DNA from: an uncultured Bacteroides sp.
GTDB taxonomy: Bacteria; Bacteroidota; Bacteroidia; Bacteroidales; Bacteroidaceae
Direction of reading: 5' to 3'
Assembly (NCBI GenBank): GCA_937890825.1
Contig: CALADS010000080.1
Location: forward strand, 68,251-132,250
DNA: 64,000 nucleotides
A model generated the notes under the pieces. That model ran no database searches and was not told the origin of the DNA. It worked only from the letters and a program-made list of their open reading frames with translations. A program made the translations under genes and the position numbers. Positions 34,721-42,326 of this stretch are shown piece by piece. The first letter of the stretch is position 1. Every line of letters starts with the position of its first letter.

Positions 34721-35152
34721 TTATTTTTTCTTCAACACATAATGTTTCGCCAATTCTCCTTGATTCTCAGTACCCAGGCTATCAGACAACATCACGCCAT
34801 CGGCCACAATCTTATAATACGTTTTATCGCCCGATGAAGGAGTTATCAGTTCCAGCAGTTCGCCATCAATCAGATTATACACCCCACTGACCAGAAACTT
34901 CCCATCATCCACACCGATATATTCGCTCTGCAGGGTATATGTGCTGTCGGAATTGATAGTCAATGACGTCTCTATACCCTCACAATCAGCCGCCGGCAAA
35001 GTACCCTCATACGTACCAAACACTTCCACCGACTGCACTTCTTCTTGTTGCGGTGCCTCTGCTACCTGCTTCTTCTGTGAAGAACCATTACAACCGACAG
35101 CCAGCAACAAAAAAGCAAAAGCTGCCACATTTAAAAAATTCTTTTTCATCAT
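34721..35152 (-). CDS. NlpE-like lipoprotein (copper resistance protein NlpE N-terminal domain)
   Basis: 143 residues. Lipoprotein signal with lipobox LAVGC at about 17-21, so Cys21 is acylated. After a linker of charged residues, FGTYEGTLPAADCEGIETSLTINSDSTYTL is the NlpE N-terminal small beta-barrel motif. In E. coli NlpE senses envelope stress through Cpx; Bacteroidales versions have only this domain. Outer-membrane or periplasmic location is inferred from the lipobox. Confidence 0.88.
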   Translation of the reverse strand: MMKKNFLNVAAFAFLLLAVGCNGSSQKKQVAEAPQQEEVQSVEVFGTYEGTLPAADCEGIETSLTINSDSTYTLQSEYIGVDDGKFLVSGVYNLIDGELLELITPSSGDKTYYKIVADGVMLSDSLGTENQGELAKHYVLKKK

Positions 35153-35420
35153 TTATTCCTTTCTTTTATATAGAAGTAAAATCCTTTTTCATGTAGCTAC
35201 AACAACCTTCCATTACATTTGGTTCACTTCGGACACATATCCCCTTCAATGCCCCGATACCTGCCCCGCTTCTTCTCCGAACCCTATAGGTAAACATCTG
35301 TTCGGACTTGGTTAGGAGTTGGTAGGGAGTTGACCCGGAGAAGAGACAAGGTAATTATTTCAGCAGCAAGCCACCCTTATATGCAGCAGACAGAAAGCAA
35401 ATTGTCCTGTTCTTGAAAAG

Positions 35421-36173
35421 CTAGTTTCCCGCTTTCAACCCCCCTTTTACCGACTGAAGTACGGTAGATTCTTTGAGTTTCCCCCGTTTGGTATACGTAT
35501 TCGACTGCACCAGCCCAATCCCTTTGGCATACCATTCTACCGCCCTTTCTTTTTCTGAAAAGCCCATCAACTTCATGGTGCTTTCCACTCGAATCTTTAC
35601 ACAATCAAACCGACCGGCAGGTGTTTCTATCACTTCCATTCCCAGATACTCACCTTTCACGGCGCCTTTCGCCTTCACAAACCCTATCTTACTGAAATAA
35701 TGACATTCCGGAAGCGGAGTTTCGGGCTGCACATTATCCGGAATGGGCAGTTGGATAATACCCTCGGAACGGAAATGCCTGCTGTATGCCTCCCATTCCT
35801 GAGCCAACTCTTCTTCCGACAAATTGCGGGAGCCGGAGGCAAGGTATTTCCGTGTCTGCTCATTTTCTTTTTCTCCATCCAGCAGAATACGACGGGTCAG
35901 TCGGCTTTTCTTATGAAAGACCGCATATTCCAGATTCTCACCGTCGCGAATGGCTTGTTCGGTATAACTGTCGCCAAACCAAGCCAGCGACAGGCTGACA
36001 GAATCGGTATTTTCTACCACCTCTTGCACCAGCAGCGAATCTCTTTTCGTAAGGTTCTTCTTATAATCCGTCGTGACGTAGTGCATCACCTTATGCGGAT
36101 CGAGATTACAATATTGAGCCAACAGGGTGAGCGAACAGCCCAACATCCAACAAATACAAAACATCGTTTTCAT
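35421..36173 (-). CDS. Exported protein, TapB/DUF3108-like
   Basis: 250 residues with a signal peptide (1 to about 19, MLGCSLTLLAQ). The mature part is mostly beta strands: a charged N-terminal part, then SKIGFVKAKGAVKGEYLGMEVIETPAGRFDCVKIRVES and VEWYAKGIGLVQSNTYTKRGKL. The PAGRFDCVKI...EWYAKGIGLV pattern recalls DUF3108/TapB family proteins, outer-envelope beta proteins of unknown role. There is no enzyme motif. The 268-nt gap on its downstream side holds no gene; it has a CTTCTCCG / CGGAGAAG inverted pair near 35273 and 35335 and two GGAGTTG repeats. Confidence 0.68.
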   Translation of the reverse strand: MKTMFCICWMLGCSLTLLAQYCNLDPHKVMHYVTTDYKKNLTKRDSLLVQEVVENTDSVSLSLAWFGDSYTEQAIRDGENLEYAVFHKKSRLTRRILLDGEKENEQTRKYLASGSRNLSEEELAQEWEAYSRHFRSEGIIQLPIPDNVQPETPLPECHYFSKIGFVKAKGAVKGEYLGMEVIETPAGRFDCVKIRVESTMKLMGFSEKERAVEWYAKGIGLVQSNTYTKRGKLKESTVLQSVKGGLKAGN

Positions 36174-36203
36174 ACGCTATAGAATTAAAGAATTATACGA
36201 ATA

Positions 36204-37160
36204 TCACCGGGCATTTTCCAGCTTCCTCTTCTTCCAGAGCTGCCAGGAGTTAAACAGGTTTTGCCACAGTACATACGAGCCGGGCCCTACAGAAGAGAGA
36301 GGATTCAGATAGGTATAAGCCATCCAAATGGCCAATACAGTATTTTTCTGCCCCAAAGCCTGCCCGCCGCTGATACGGTCGGCCCAACGTCCGCCGATGC
36401 GCTTGCCCAGATAGAACTGCACGCAACAAGCCAACAGACCGCCTAACGCAACGCATAGCTCTACCCCCAGCGGAGCATAGCTTTGCACCAGCGAACGCAC
36501 CGTCTGCCCCGACACAATGGCCAATGCCACCGCCCACAGATAGAAAGCCATATCCGTGAAGCCTAATAGCCAGCGGTGAATGCGCGGCAAGCAGGTCCGG
36601 AAAAAACAAGCCAGCAGAAAAGGACAGAGCAACAAGGGAAAAACCTTACTCAGAATCTTCCAGAAAGACTGTAGAAAGTCCATACCCGCATGAGGCTCTA
36701 CCAGCGGAAACACCAGCGGCACCACTGCAGCAGCCAGCAGATTGGACAGCAAGGTGTACGTGGTCAGCGAAGAAGCACTGCCACCCAGCTTGCCTGTAAT
36801 AACGGCTGCGGCCGTAGCCGTGGGACAGATGAAACAAACCATAATGCCTTGCAGCACCCCACGATAATCTTCCTGCCAAGGATACAGTAACAATCCGCCA
36901 GCTACAATCAGACAAGATAGCAATTGAAACAGCAACAACCATCCGTGCCAGCTGCGAGGCTTCAAATCGCGCACTTCTACCCTGCAAAAAGTAAGCAGTA
37001 ACTGAGCAAAAATCAGCAATGGAGTGAGCCACGCTATCAACTCATGCACAAACGGCTTCATCGGTGCCACCGCCGGTGTACAGGCAAAAAAGAAATACCC
37101 CAATGTACCGATCAACATGGCTACCGGTAAGGTCCAATTCTTCAGAAAACGAAGTATCAT
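36204..37160 (-). CDS. Bile acid:sodium symporter (BASS/SBF) family transporter
   Basis: 318 residues with about nine or ten membrane helices. The broken-helix region is GGSASSLTTYTLLSNLLAAAVVPL, and GGQALGQKNTVLAIWMAY resembles the second crossover. In this family Na+-coupled uptake of bile acids is proven for some members, but others carry pantoate, pyruvate or other acids. It is only about 2.5 kb from a choloylglycine-hydrolase-family gene, on the opposite strand, separated by two small exported proteins. It has its own promoter box at 37189-37196. Confidence 0.85.
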   Translation of the reverse strand: MILRFLKNWTLPVAMLIGTLGYFFFACTPAVAPMKPFVHELIAWLTPLLIFAQLLLTFCRVEVRDLKPRSWHGWLLLFQLLSCLIVAGGLLLYPWQEDYRGVLQGIMVCFICPTATAAAVITGKLGGSASSLTTYTLLSNLLAAAVVPLVFPLVEPHAGMDFLQSFWKILSKVFPLLLCPFLLACFFRTCLPRIHRWLLGFTDMAFYLWAVALAIVSGQTVRSLVQSYAPLGVELCVALGGLLACCVQFYLGKRIGGRWADRISGGQALGQKNTVLAIWMAYTYLNPLSSVGPGSYVLWQNLFNSWQLWKKRKLENAR

Positions 37161-37188
37161 AGCATTTCATTCAAAAAAAAATTATATA

Positions 37189-37196
37189 CAAAGATA
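37189..37196 (-). promoter_or_regulatory. Candidate -7 box for the BASS transporter
   Basis: Minus-strand TATCTTTG, 29 nt before the ATG. Confidence 0.55.
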
Positions 37197-37302
37197 CGAG
37201 CAAATCAGAAATAAGTAGTATCTACATCGGATTTTTTCTCCTAAAAAGCAGGTAATTCATGAAAACTACTCGCCAAAAGATGAGTTTTCTGCAAAAAACC
37301 GC

Positions 37303-37310
37303 TAACTTTG
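37303..37310 (+). promoter_or_regulatory. Candidate -7 box for the amidase-mlaD operon
   Basis: TAACTTTG, 16 nt before the ATG at 37326; an upstream TTG in frame lies inside it and is rejected as start. Confidence 0.55.
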
Positions 37311-37325
37311 CGCCAAATTGTATAC

Positions 37326-38549
37326 ATGAAACATTTTGGATTTTACATACTATTCATCAAGATATGCACCACACTGCTGGTCTTTCCTTGCTGCATAAGC
37401 ACCCTACAAGCCAAAGACTTTACGGTGGTGATAGACCCGGGACATGGTGGCCACGACCCGGGAGCCATAGGGCGCATCTCAAAAGAAAAGAATATCAACT
37501 TGAAAGTGGCTTTGAAGCTGGGAAGTGAAATACAGAAGAACTGTCCGGACGTAAAAGTAATTTATACCCGTAGCAAAGACGTGTTTATTCCGCTGGACCG
37601 ACGAGCCGAAATAGCCAACAACGCTAAAGCAGACTTATTCATTTCCATCCATACCAATGCTTTGGCAAAGAACCGTACATTCAAGGGCGCTTCTACCTGG
37701 ACACTCGGTCTGGCTAAATCAGATGCCAACCTGGAAGTGGCTAAGCGGGAAAATGCAGTCATCTTGTATGAAAGTGACTATCAGACTAGATATGCAGGCT
37801 TCAACCCCAATTCAGCAGAATCGTACATCATCTTTGAACTGATGCAAGACAAATACATGTCGCAAAGTGTACACCTGGCCTCATTGGTGCAGAAAGAATT
37901 CAAGCAAACCAGCAACCGCATAGACCGTGGTGTACATCAGGCAGGATTCCTGGTACTGAAAGCCAGTGCCATGCCCAGTATTTTGGTAGAATTAGGATTT
38001 ATCTCTACCCCCGATGAGGAAAGATACCTGAACAGTGAAATGGGAAGCAGTTCACTGGCCAACAGCATTTACCGCGCCTTCCTGACCTATAAGAGAGAGC
38101 ATGAGATACGCTCGAAAGGAAGCAGCAACACCCCTCTGCCATCGAAAGAGCCTGAAGTTGCTCCCGCCGAAAACCGGACAACCACCCGCTCTGAAGCATC
38201 ATCGGCAGTGCAATCCGCCCCTAAAAAAGCAGCGGTATCCGTACCCGAAACAACGAAAAAGGCAGATACGGCTCACTCCAAACCTGTATTTAAAATACAG
38301 ATTCTGGCCAGCGACCATAAATTGCGCACCAACGATTCTCAGCTGAAAGGTTTGAAAGGTACCGGATACTATTACGAAAAAAGGCTATACAAATATACCT
38401 ATGGAACTTCGACCGACTATAACCAAGTGCTACGCACCCTACGATCCATCAAGTCGAAATTTCCCGACGCCTTTATCATTGCCTTTAAAAACGGCAAGAA
38501 AACCAATGTTCAAACAGCTATACAAGAATTTAAAAACAACAGAAAATAA
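37326..38549 (+). CDS. N-acetylmuramoyl-L-alanine amidase (Amidase_3) with SPOR-like tail
   Basis: 407 residues. Signal peptide ends around residue 29 (CISTLQA). Catalytic domain at about 30-255: zinc ligands H40 (IDPGHGGHDPG) and E54, a third His in FISIHTNAL, and the catalytic glutamate in ILVELGFISTPDE. A long Ser/Ala/Pro/Lys-rich linker (about 256-315) leads to a C-terminal KPVFKIQILAS...SKFPDAFIIAFKNGKK domain resembling SPOR, which binds denuded glycan at division sites. It cleaves peptide stems from peptidoglycan in the periplasm and so takes part in cell separation. 12 nt before the MlaD gene. Confidence 0.93.
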   Translation: MKHFGFYILFIKICTTLLVFPCCISTLQAKDFTVVIDPGHGGHDPGAIGRISKEKNINLKVALKLGSEIQKNCPDVKVIYTRSKDVFIPLDRRAEIANNAKADLFISIHTNALAKNRTFKGASTWTLGLAKSDANLEVAKRENAVILYESDYQTRYAGFNPNSAESYIIFELMQDKYMSQSVHLASLVQKEFKQTSNRIDRGVHQAGFLVLKASAMPSILVELGFISTPDEERYLNSEMGSSSLANSIYRAFLTYKREHEIRSKGSSNTPLPSKEPEVAPAENRTTTRSEASSAVQSAPKKAAVSVPETTKKADTAHSKPVFKIQILASDHKLRTNDSQLKGLKGTGYYYEKRLYKYTYGTSTDYNQVLRTLRSIKSKFPDAFIIAFKNGKKTNVQTAIQEFKNNRK

Positions 38550-38561
38550 ACGAAAGTAATC

Positions 38562-39455
38562 ATGAAGTATATCACCAAAGAAGTAAAAATTGGAATAGCC
38601 AGCCTCGCCGCATTGTGTATCTTGATTTATGGTATGAACTATCTGAAAGGAATCCACCTTTTTAAGCCCTCGAGCTATTTCTACGTTCAGTTTCAGAATG
38701 TAAACGGACTTACCAAATCGAGTCCGGTATTTGCCGATGGATTTAGAGTGGGCATTGTGCGCGACTTGATTTATGACTATACTCAGCCTGGCAAAGTCAT
38801 CGCAGAAATTGATGTAGACCCGGAACTGCGCATTCCGAAAGGCAGTTCAGCAGAACTGACGTCAGATATGCTGGGCGGTATAAAAATGACCCTGCTGCTG
38901 GCCAATAACCCGAGAGAAAGACACGAAGTGGGTGATACCCTGCCAGGTAAACTGAACAATGGGGTAATGGAAAAAGCAGCAGCTATGGTACCTCAGGTAG
39001 AAAAGATGCTTCCAAAATTAGACTCCATACTTTCGTCGCTCAATACACTGCTGGCCGATCCGGCATTGCCAGCTACGCTGCACAACGTGGAACAACTGAC
39101 GGGCAGCATGGCGGTAACCAGTCGGAAATTGGAACAGCTGATGAGCAACGATATTCCTCAGCTCACAAGCAAATTAAATACAATAGGTGACAACTTTGCC
39201 ACTATCAGCAGCAACATGAAAGATGTTGATTTTGCTGCTGCCATGCAAAAAGTAGATGCCACATTGGCTAATGTAAAATCGCTGACAGACAAACTGGGAA
39301 GCACTGACAACACAGTCGGACTCCTGCTGAACGACCCCAGCTTCTATCAAAATCTGAATGCCACAGCAGCCAATGCAGCCACCTTGTTGGAAGACTTGAA
39401 AGCTCATCCAAAACGCTACGTACACTTCTCTATTTTCGGAAAAAAAGACAAGTAG
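38562..39455 (+). CDS. MlaD/MCE-domain lipid-transport protein
   Basis: 297 residues. One N-terminal membrane helix (IGIASLAALCILIYGMNYL), then an MCE domain at about 35-115 (FYVQFQNVNGLTKSSPVFADGFRVGIVRDL), then a long helical/coiled region (LDSILSSLNTLLADPALPATLHNVEQLTGS). MCE proteins such as MlaD form rings that carry phospholipids between the inner and outer membranes, with MlaE permease and MlaF ATPase encoded elsewhere. Its co-transcription with an amidase is common in Bacteroidetes. Confidence 0.92.
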   Translation: MKYITKEVKIGIASLAALCILIYGMNYLKGIHLFKPSSYFYVQFQNVNGLTKSSPVFADGFRVGIVRDLIYDYTQPGKVIAEIDVDPELRIPKGSSAELTSDMLGGIKMTLLLANNPRERHEVGDTLPGKLNNGVMEKAAAMVPQVEKMLPKLDSILSSLNTLLADPALPATLHNVEQLTGSMAVTSRKLEQLMSNDIPQLTSKLNTIGDNFATISSNMKDVDFAAAMQKVDATLANVKSLTDKLGSTDNTVGLLLNDPSFYQNLNATAANAATLLEDLKAHPKRYVHFSIFGKKDK

Positions 39456-39504
39456 AAATTATTGTTATATAGAATTTGTCTAAATAGCAACAGATAAAAC
39501 AAAA

Positions 39505-39589
39505 GGGGCTGGAATGCCCTAAGAGCTTAGGTAATAACCCCCAAAACGGCTAAACCGGCTAAATTACCCTAAGCTAAAATCCAGTCCCC
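39505..39589. other. Structured intergenic element upstream of dnaA (possible ncRNA or bidirectional terminator)
   Basis: An 85-nt stretch with nested pairing: GGGGCTGGA (39505-39513) with TCCAGTCCCC (39580-39589, one bulge), and AGCTTAGGTAAT (39524-39535) with ATTACCCTAAGCT (39563-39575, one bulge). A competing small hairpin CCTAAG / CTTAGG (39518-39523 / 39526-39531) uses the same strand. Direct repeats GGCTAAA lie inside. On the minus strand the outer stem is followed by TTTTGTTTT. The remaining DNA to dnaA (39590-39803) is AT-rich, with no clear DnaA boxes. Confidence 0.5.
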
Positions 39590-39803
39590 AAATCCCATAT
39601 AATCAAATAATCATCAAGTACTTACAATTACACAACACCTGTCTCACATAAATCACGACAAGCAAACCTATAAGTAGCTGATAGTAAACTGATTATTAGA
39701 GGATTGAGAAAAACAAGGAAAAACAGATTTGTTTTTTTAAAATAAGATTCCGAAATTTGCAAACGTAGAAGTTTTGCTTAATCAATAAATGTAGAAAGCC
39801 GTT

Positions 39804-41195
39804 ATGAGTGTAGTTGATCATGTCGGGCTGTGGAACCGCTGTCTTGATTTCATCAGAGACAATGTTTCATCGCAGGCATATAAAACATGGTTTAACCCCA
39901 TTATCCCTTTAAGATATGAGGATAACACGCTGGTCGTACAAGTGCCCAGCCAGTTCTTCTATGAATATCTGGAGGAACATTACGTAGATTTGCTGCGTAA
40001 GACCTTATATAAGGAAATCGGAGAAGGAACCAAATTGATGTATAATGTAGTAATGGATAAGAGCTCCCAGCCGGAACTAACAGTTACCCAGGAGTCGACT
40101 CCTCGTACCAATATACCTCAACCAACCATTGTCACCAGACGGATTCCTCAAATTCAAGTTTCCGATTTAGACCCCCATCTGAATCCGGACTATAATTTCG
40201 ATACTTTTATTGAAGGAGGAAGTAATAAGCTGTCGCGTAGCGTGGCAGAAGCGGTAGCACTGAACCCTGCTAAAACCGTATTCAACCCCCTATTCTTCTA
40301 TGGAGCATCCGGAGTGGGAAAAACCCATCTGGCCAATGCTATTGGTACTAAAATCAAAGAATTATACCCCACCAAACGTGTGTTATACGTATCAGCACAC
40401 TTATTTCAGGTGCAGTATACAGACTCTGTACGCAATAATACGATTAACGACTTCATCAACTTCTACCAAACTATTGACGTACTGATTATCGATGATATCC
40501 AGGAATTTGCCGGTGTAACCAAGACGCAGAATACATTCTTCCACATCTTCAACCACCTGCACCAAAATGGCAAGCAGCTGATTCTTACTTCCGACCGCGC
40601 ACCAGTATTGCTGCAAGGTATGGAAGAACGACTCATCACGCGATTCAAGTGGGGAATGGTAGCCGAATTGGAAAAGCCCAATGTAGAATTAAGAAAAGAC
40701 ATTCTCCGCAACAAAGTACATCGCGACGGGTTGGAATTTCCACCGGAAGTAATCGATTTTATTGCTGAAAATGTAAGCGACAGCGTGCGCGACCTGGAAG
40801 GTATCGTGGTATCCATCATGGCGCATTCCACTATCTACAAAAAAGAAATTAACTTGGAATTAGCTCACCGCATTGTGAAGAAGGTGGTAAACTATGAGAC
40901 CAAACCTGTAACAGTGGACGATATCATACAGACAGTATGCCAGCATTTCGGACTGGAAACATCGGCCATCCACACCAAATCGAGAAAGCGCGAAGTGGTA
41001 CAGGCCCGACAGATTGCCATGTTCCTGGCCAAGAACAATACCAATCTCTCCACAGCCAAGATCGGCGCATTGATTGGAAATAAAGACCATGCTACCGTTC
41101 TACACGCCTGCAAGACCATCAAGGAACAGCAAGAAGTAGACAAAGCTTTGCAAAGTGAAATCAACAAGATTCAGACTCTACTGAAAAAAAGATAA
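39804..41195 (+). CDS. dnaA: Chromosomal replication initiator protein DnaA
   Basis: 463 residues with all four domains: N-terminal oligomerisation domain at 1-80, a linker rich in Pro/Thr at about 85-130, an AAA+ domain with Walker A GASGVGKT (167-174) and Walker B VLIIDDIQEF (near 230), and the C-terminal DNA-binding domain with the signature GNKDHATVLHACKTI. It binds DnaA boxes and opens oriC. No cluster of TTATCCACA-like boxes is visible next to it, so the origin is probably elsewhere. Confidence 0.97.
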   Translation: MSVVDHVGLWNRCLDFIRDNVSSQAYKTWFNPIIPLRYEDNTLVVQVPSQFFYEYLEEHYVDLLRKTLYKEIGEGTKLMYNVVMDKSSQPELTVTQESTPRTNIPQPTIVTRRIPQIQVSDLDPHLNPDYNFDTFIEGGSNKLSRSVAEAVALNPAKTVFNPLFFYGASGVGKTHLANAIGTKIKELYPTKRVLYVSAHLFQVQYTDSVRNNTINDFINFYQTIDVLIIDDIQEFAGVTKTQNTFFHIFNHLHQNGKQLILTSDRAPVLLQGMEERLITRFKWGMVAELEKPNVELRKDILRNKVHRDGLEFPPEVIDFIAENVSDSVRDLEGIVVSIMAHSTIYKKEINLELAHRIVKKVVNYETKPVTVDDIIQTVCQHFGLETSAIHTKSRKREVVQARQIAMFLAKNNTNLSTAKIGALIGNKDHATVLHACKTIKEQQEVDKALQSEINKIQTLLKKR

Positions 41196-41213
41196 AATAC
41201 TGTCTGAAAAAAC

Positions 41214-41268
41214 TAACCGGTTACCCTCTCCTACACATTTACCTAAGGAGAAGATAACCGGTTAACTT
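41214..41268. terminator. Hairpin between dnaA and nitroreductase gene
   Basis: Outer arms TAACCGGTTA (41214-41223) and TAACCGGTTA (41255-41264), each a palindrome and so mutually complementary, plus inner TCTCCT / AGGAGA; TTTT follows. Located between convergent genes. Confidence 0.65.
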
Positions 41269-41292
41269 TTCACACTATCAAGCTAAGAGAAA

Positions 41293-42030
41293 TCAAAAAC
41301 CCTGCTTTTTCATAGCATTCCACAGTTTCTCAGACATCATTTCGCTGTCTTTCTTCGTATAACGTACTTCAGTAAACACTTGCGCCAAAGTTTCCTTTTG
41401 ATTATCCAAGACAAATCGGCGATTTTCTTCCAGTGACTCCTTAAACGCATATAATCTATCAATATCGGCAGGTGTATAGTCATGGTACACCTCCTCGTGC
41501 ACGATTGCTTCCAAAGGCAACCTATCTACCTGAGCCGGTTCTTCTGCAGGCCAACCCACGGTCACCGTTGTCAACGGGAACACCAGTTCAGGCAACTCTA
41601 AAGCATCAATAATCAAATCAGGATTATATGTAGTAGTACCCAGGTAGCAAATACCCAACCCTTTTTCTTCAGCAGCTGTACAAAAAGTCTGAGCAGCCAA
41701 TAAGGTATCTACAGCCCCCGTAACAAACCACTCAAAATTATCGTACCCGGGAACTGCATTTCTGCATTCACACCATTTACTAAACCGACGCAAATCTATG
41801 CAAAAAGTCAGCACAACCGGAGCATTGCAAACCATTGGCTGGTTAAAGTGAGCAGGAGCTAACTTTTCCTTACGCTGAGCATCACGCGTAACGATCACAC
41901 TGTATACCTGCATATTTCCCACTGTAGAAGCTCGCATAGCTGTCTCAAGCAAATCATTTAACATTTCTACAGAAATATCTTTAGGAAGATACTTCCGTAT
42001 GGTCCGTCTTTGTTTTAAACTATCCATCAT
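41293..42030 (-). CDS. Nitroreductase family protein
   Basis: 245 residues from the ATG at 42030 (ATG at 42027 also possible); the longer frame crosses the promoter box. An FMN-binding nitroreductase fold: LKQRRTIRKYLPKDIS at the N-terminus (phosphate-binding Arg pair), ASTVGNMQVYSVIVTRD, and the central GAVDTLLAAQTFCTAAEEKGLGICYLGTT region near the flavin, with VTVGWPAEEP later. It reduces nitro compounds or quinones with NAD(P)H in the cytoplasm; the natural substrate is unknown. Confidence 0.9.
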   Translation of the reverse strand: MMDSLKQRRTIRKYLPKDISVEMLNDLLETAMRASTVGNMQVYSVIVTRDAQRKEKLAPAHFNQPMVCNAPVVLTFCIDLRRFSKWCECRNAVPGYDNFEWFVTGAVDTLLAAQTFCTAAEEKGLGICYLGTTTYNPDLIIDALELPELVFPLTTVTVGWPAEEPAQVDRLPLEAIVHEEVYHDYTPADIDRLYAFKESLEENRRFVLDNQKETLAQVFTEVRYTKKDSEMMSEKLWNAMKKQGF

Positions 42031-42043
42031 ACTATTTTTTCTG

Positions 42044-42051
42044 CAAATATA
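42044..42051 (-). promoter_or_regulatory. Candidate -7 box for the nitroreductase gene
   Basis: Minus-strand TATATTTG, 14 nt before the first ATG. Confidence 0.5.
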
Positions 42052-42221
42052 TAAAAAAGAATCATAGTTGGTATCCTGATTTACTGAATAATAAGAAAAC
42101 AAAGATTTTCATTTTGGAAAACTTTCGTCAACTCAATTTTTCATAAATCGCTGATTTTCAAATATAGTTAATCCTAAAATAGAAAACTTTCCACCTGTTG
42201 ATAAATTGTTTGTGTTTTATT

Positions 42222-42251
42222 TTGCCAAATAAAAAATCCTTCATAGATTTG
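42222..42251 (+). promoter_or_regulatory. Promoter of nrdJ, TTG-N19-TAGATTTG
   Basis: TTG at 42222-42224, TAGATTTG at 42244-42251, 19-nt spacing, the best form of the Bacteroidetes consensus. Upstream are two copies of GAAAACTTTC (42117-42126 and 42182-42191) and a TGTTGATAA (42196-42204) resembling a weak DnaA box. Confidence 0.65.
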
Positions 42252-42326
42252 CACCCGAATTTGTTGGTCGAAAGTAAACTTCTACAATCTTACTTAGTAT
42301 TAACTGATTCAAAGAACAATAAAAAC

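Noticed and set aside
39456..39803. Possible chromosome origin (oriC) next to dnaA
   Set aside because: No cluster of TTATCCACA-like boxes on either strand; only an AT-rich stretch and the folded element.
42198..42326. Longer start for nrdJ
   Set aside because: The promoter TTG-N19-TAGATTTG lies inside this stretch, so it is not part of the message.
42252..42326. Cobalamin riboswitch before nrdJ
   Set aside because: The leader is only about 70 nt and lacks the B12 box; too short for the aptamer.
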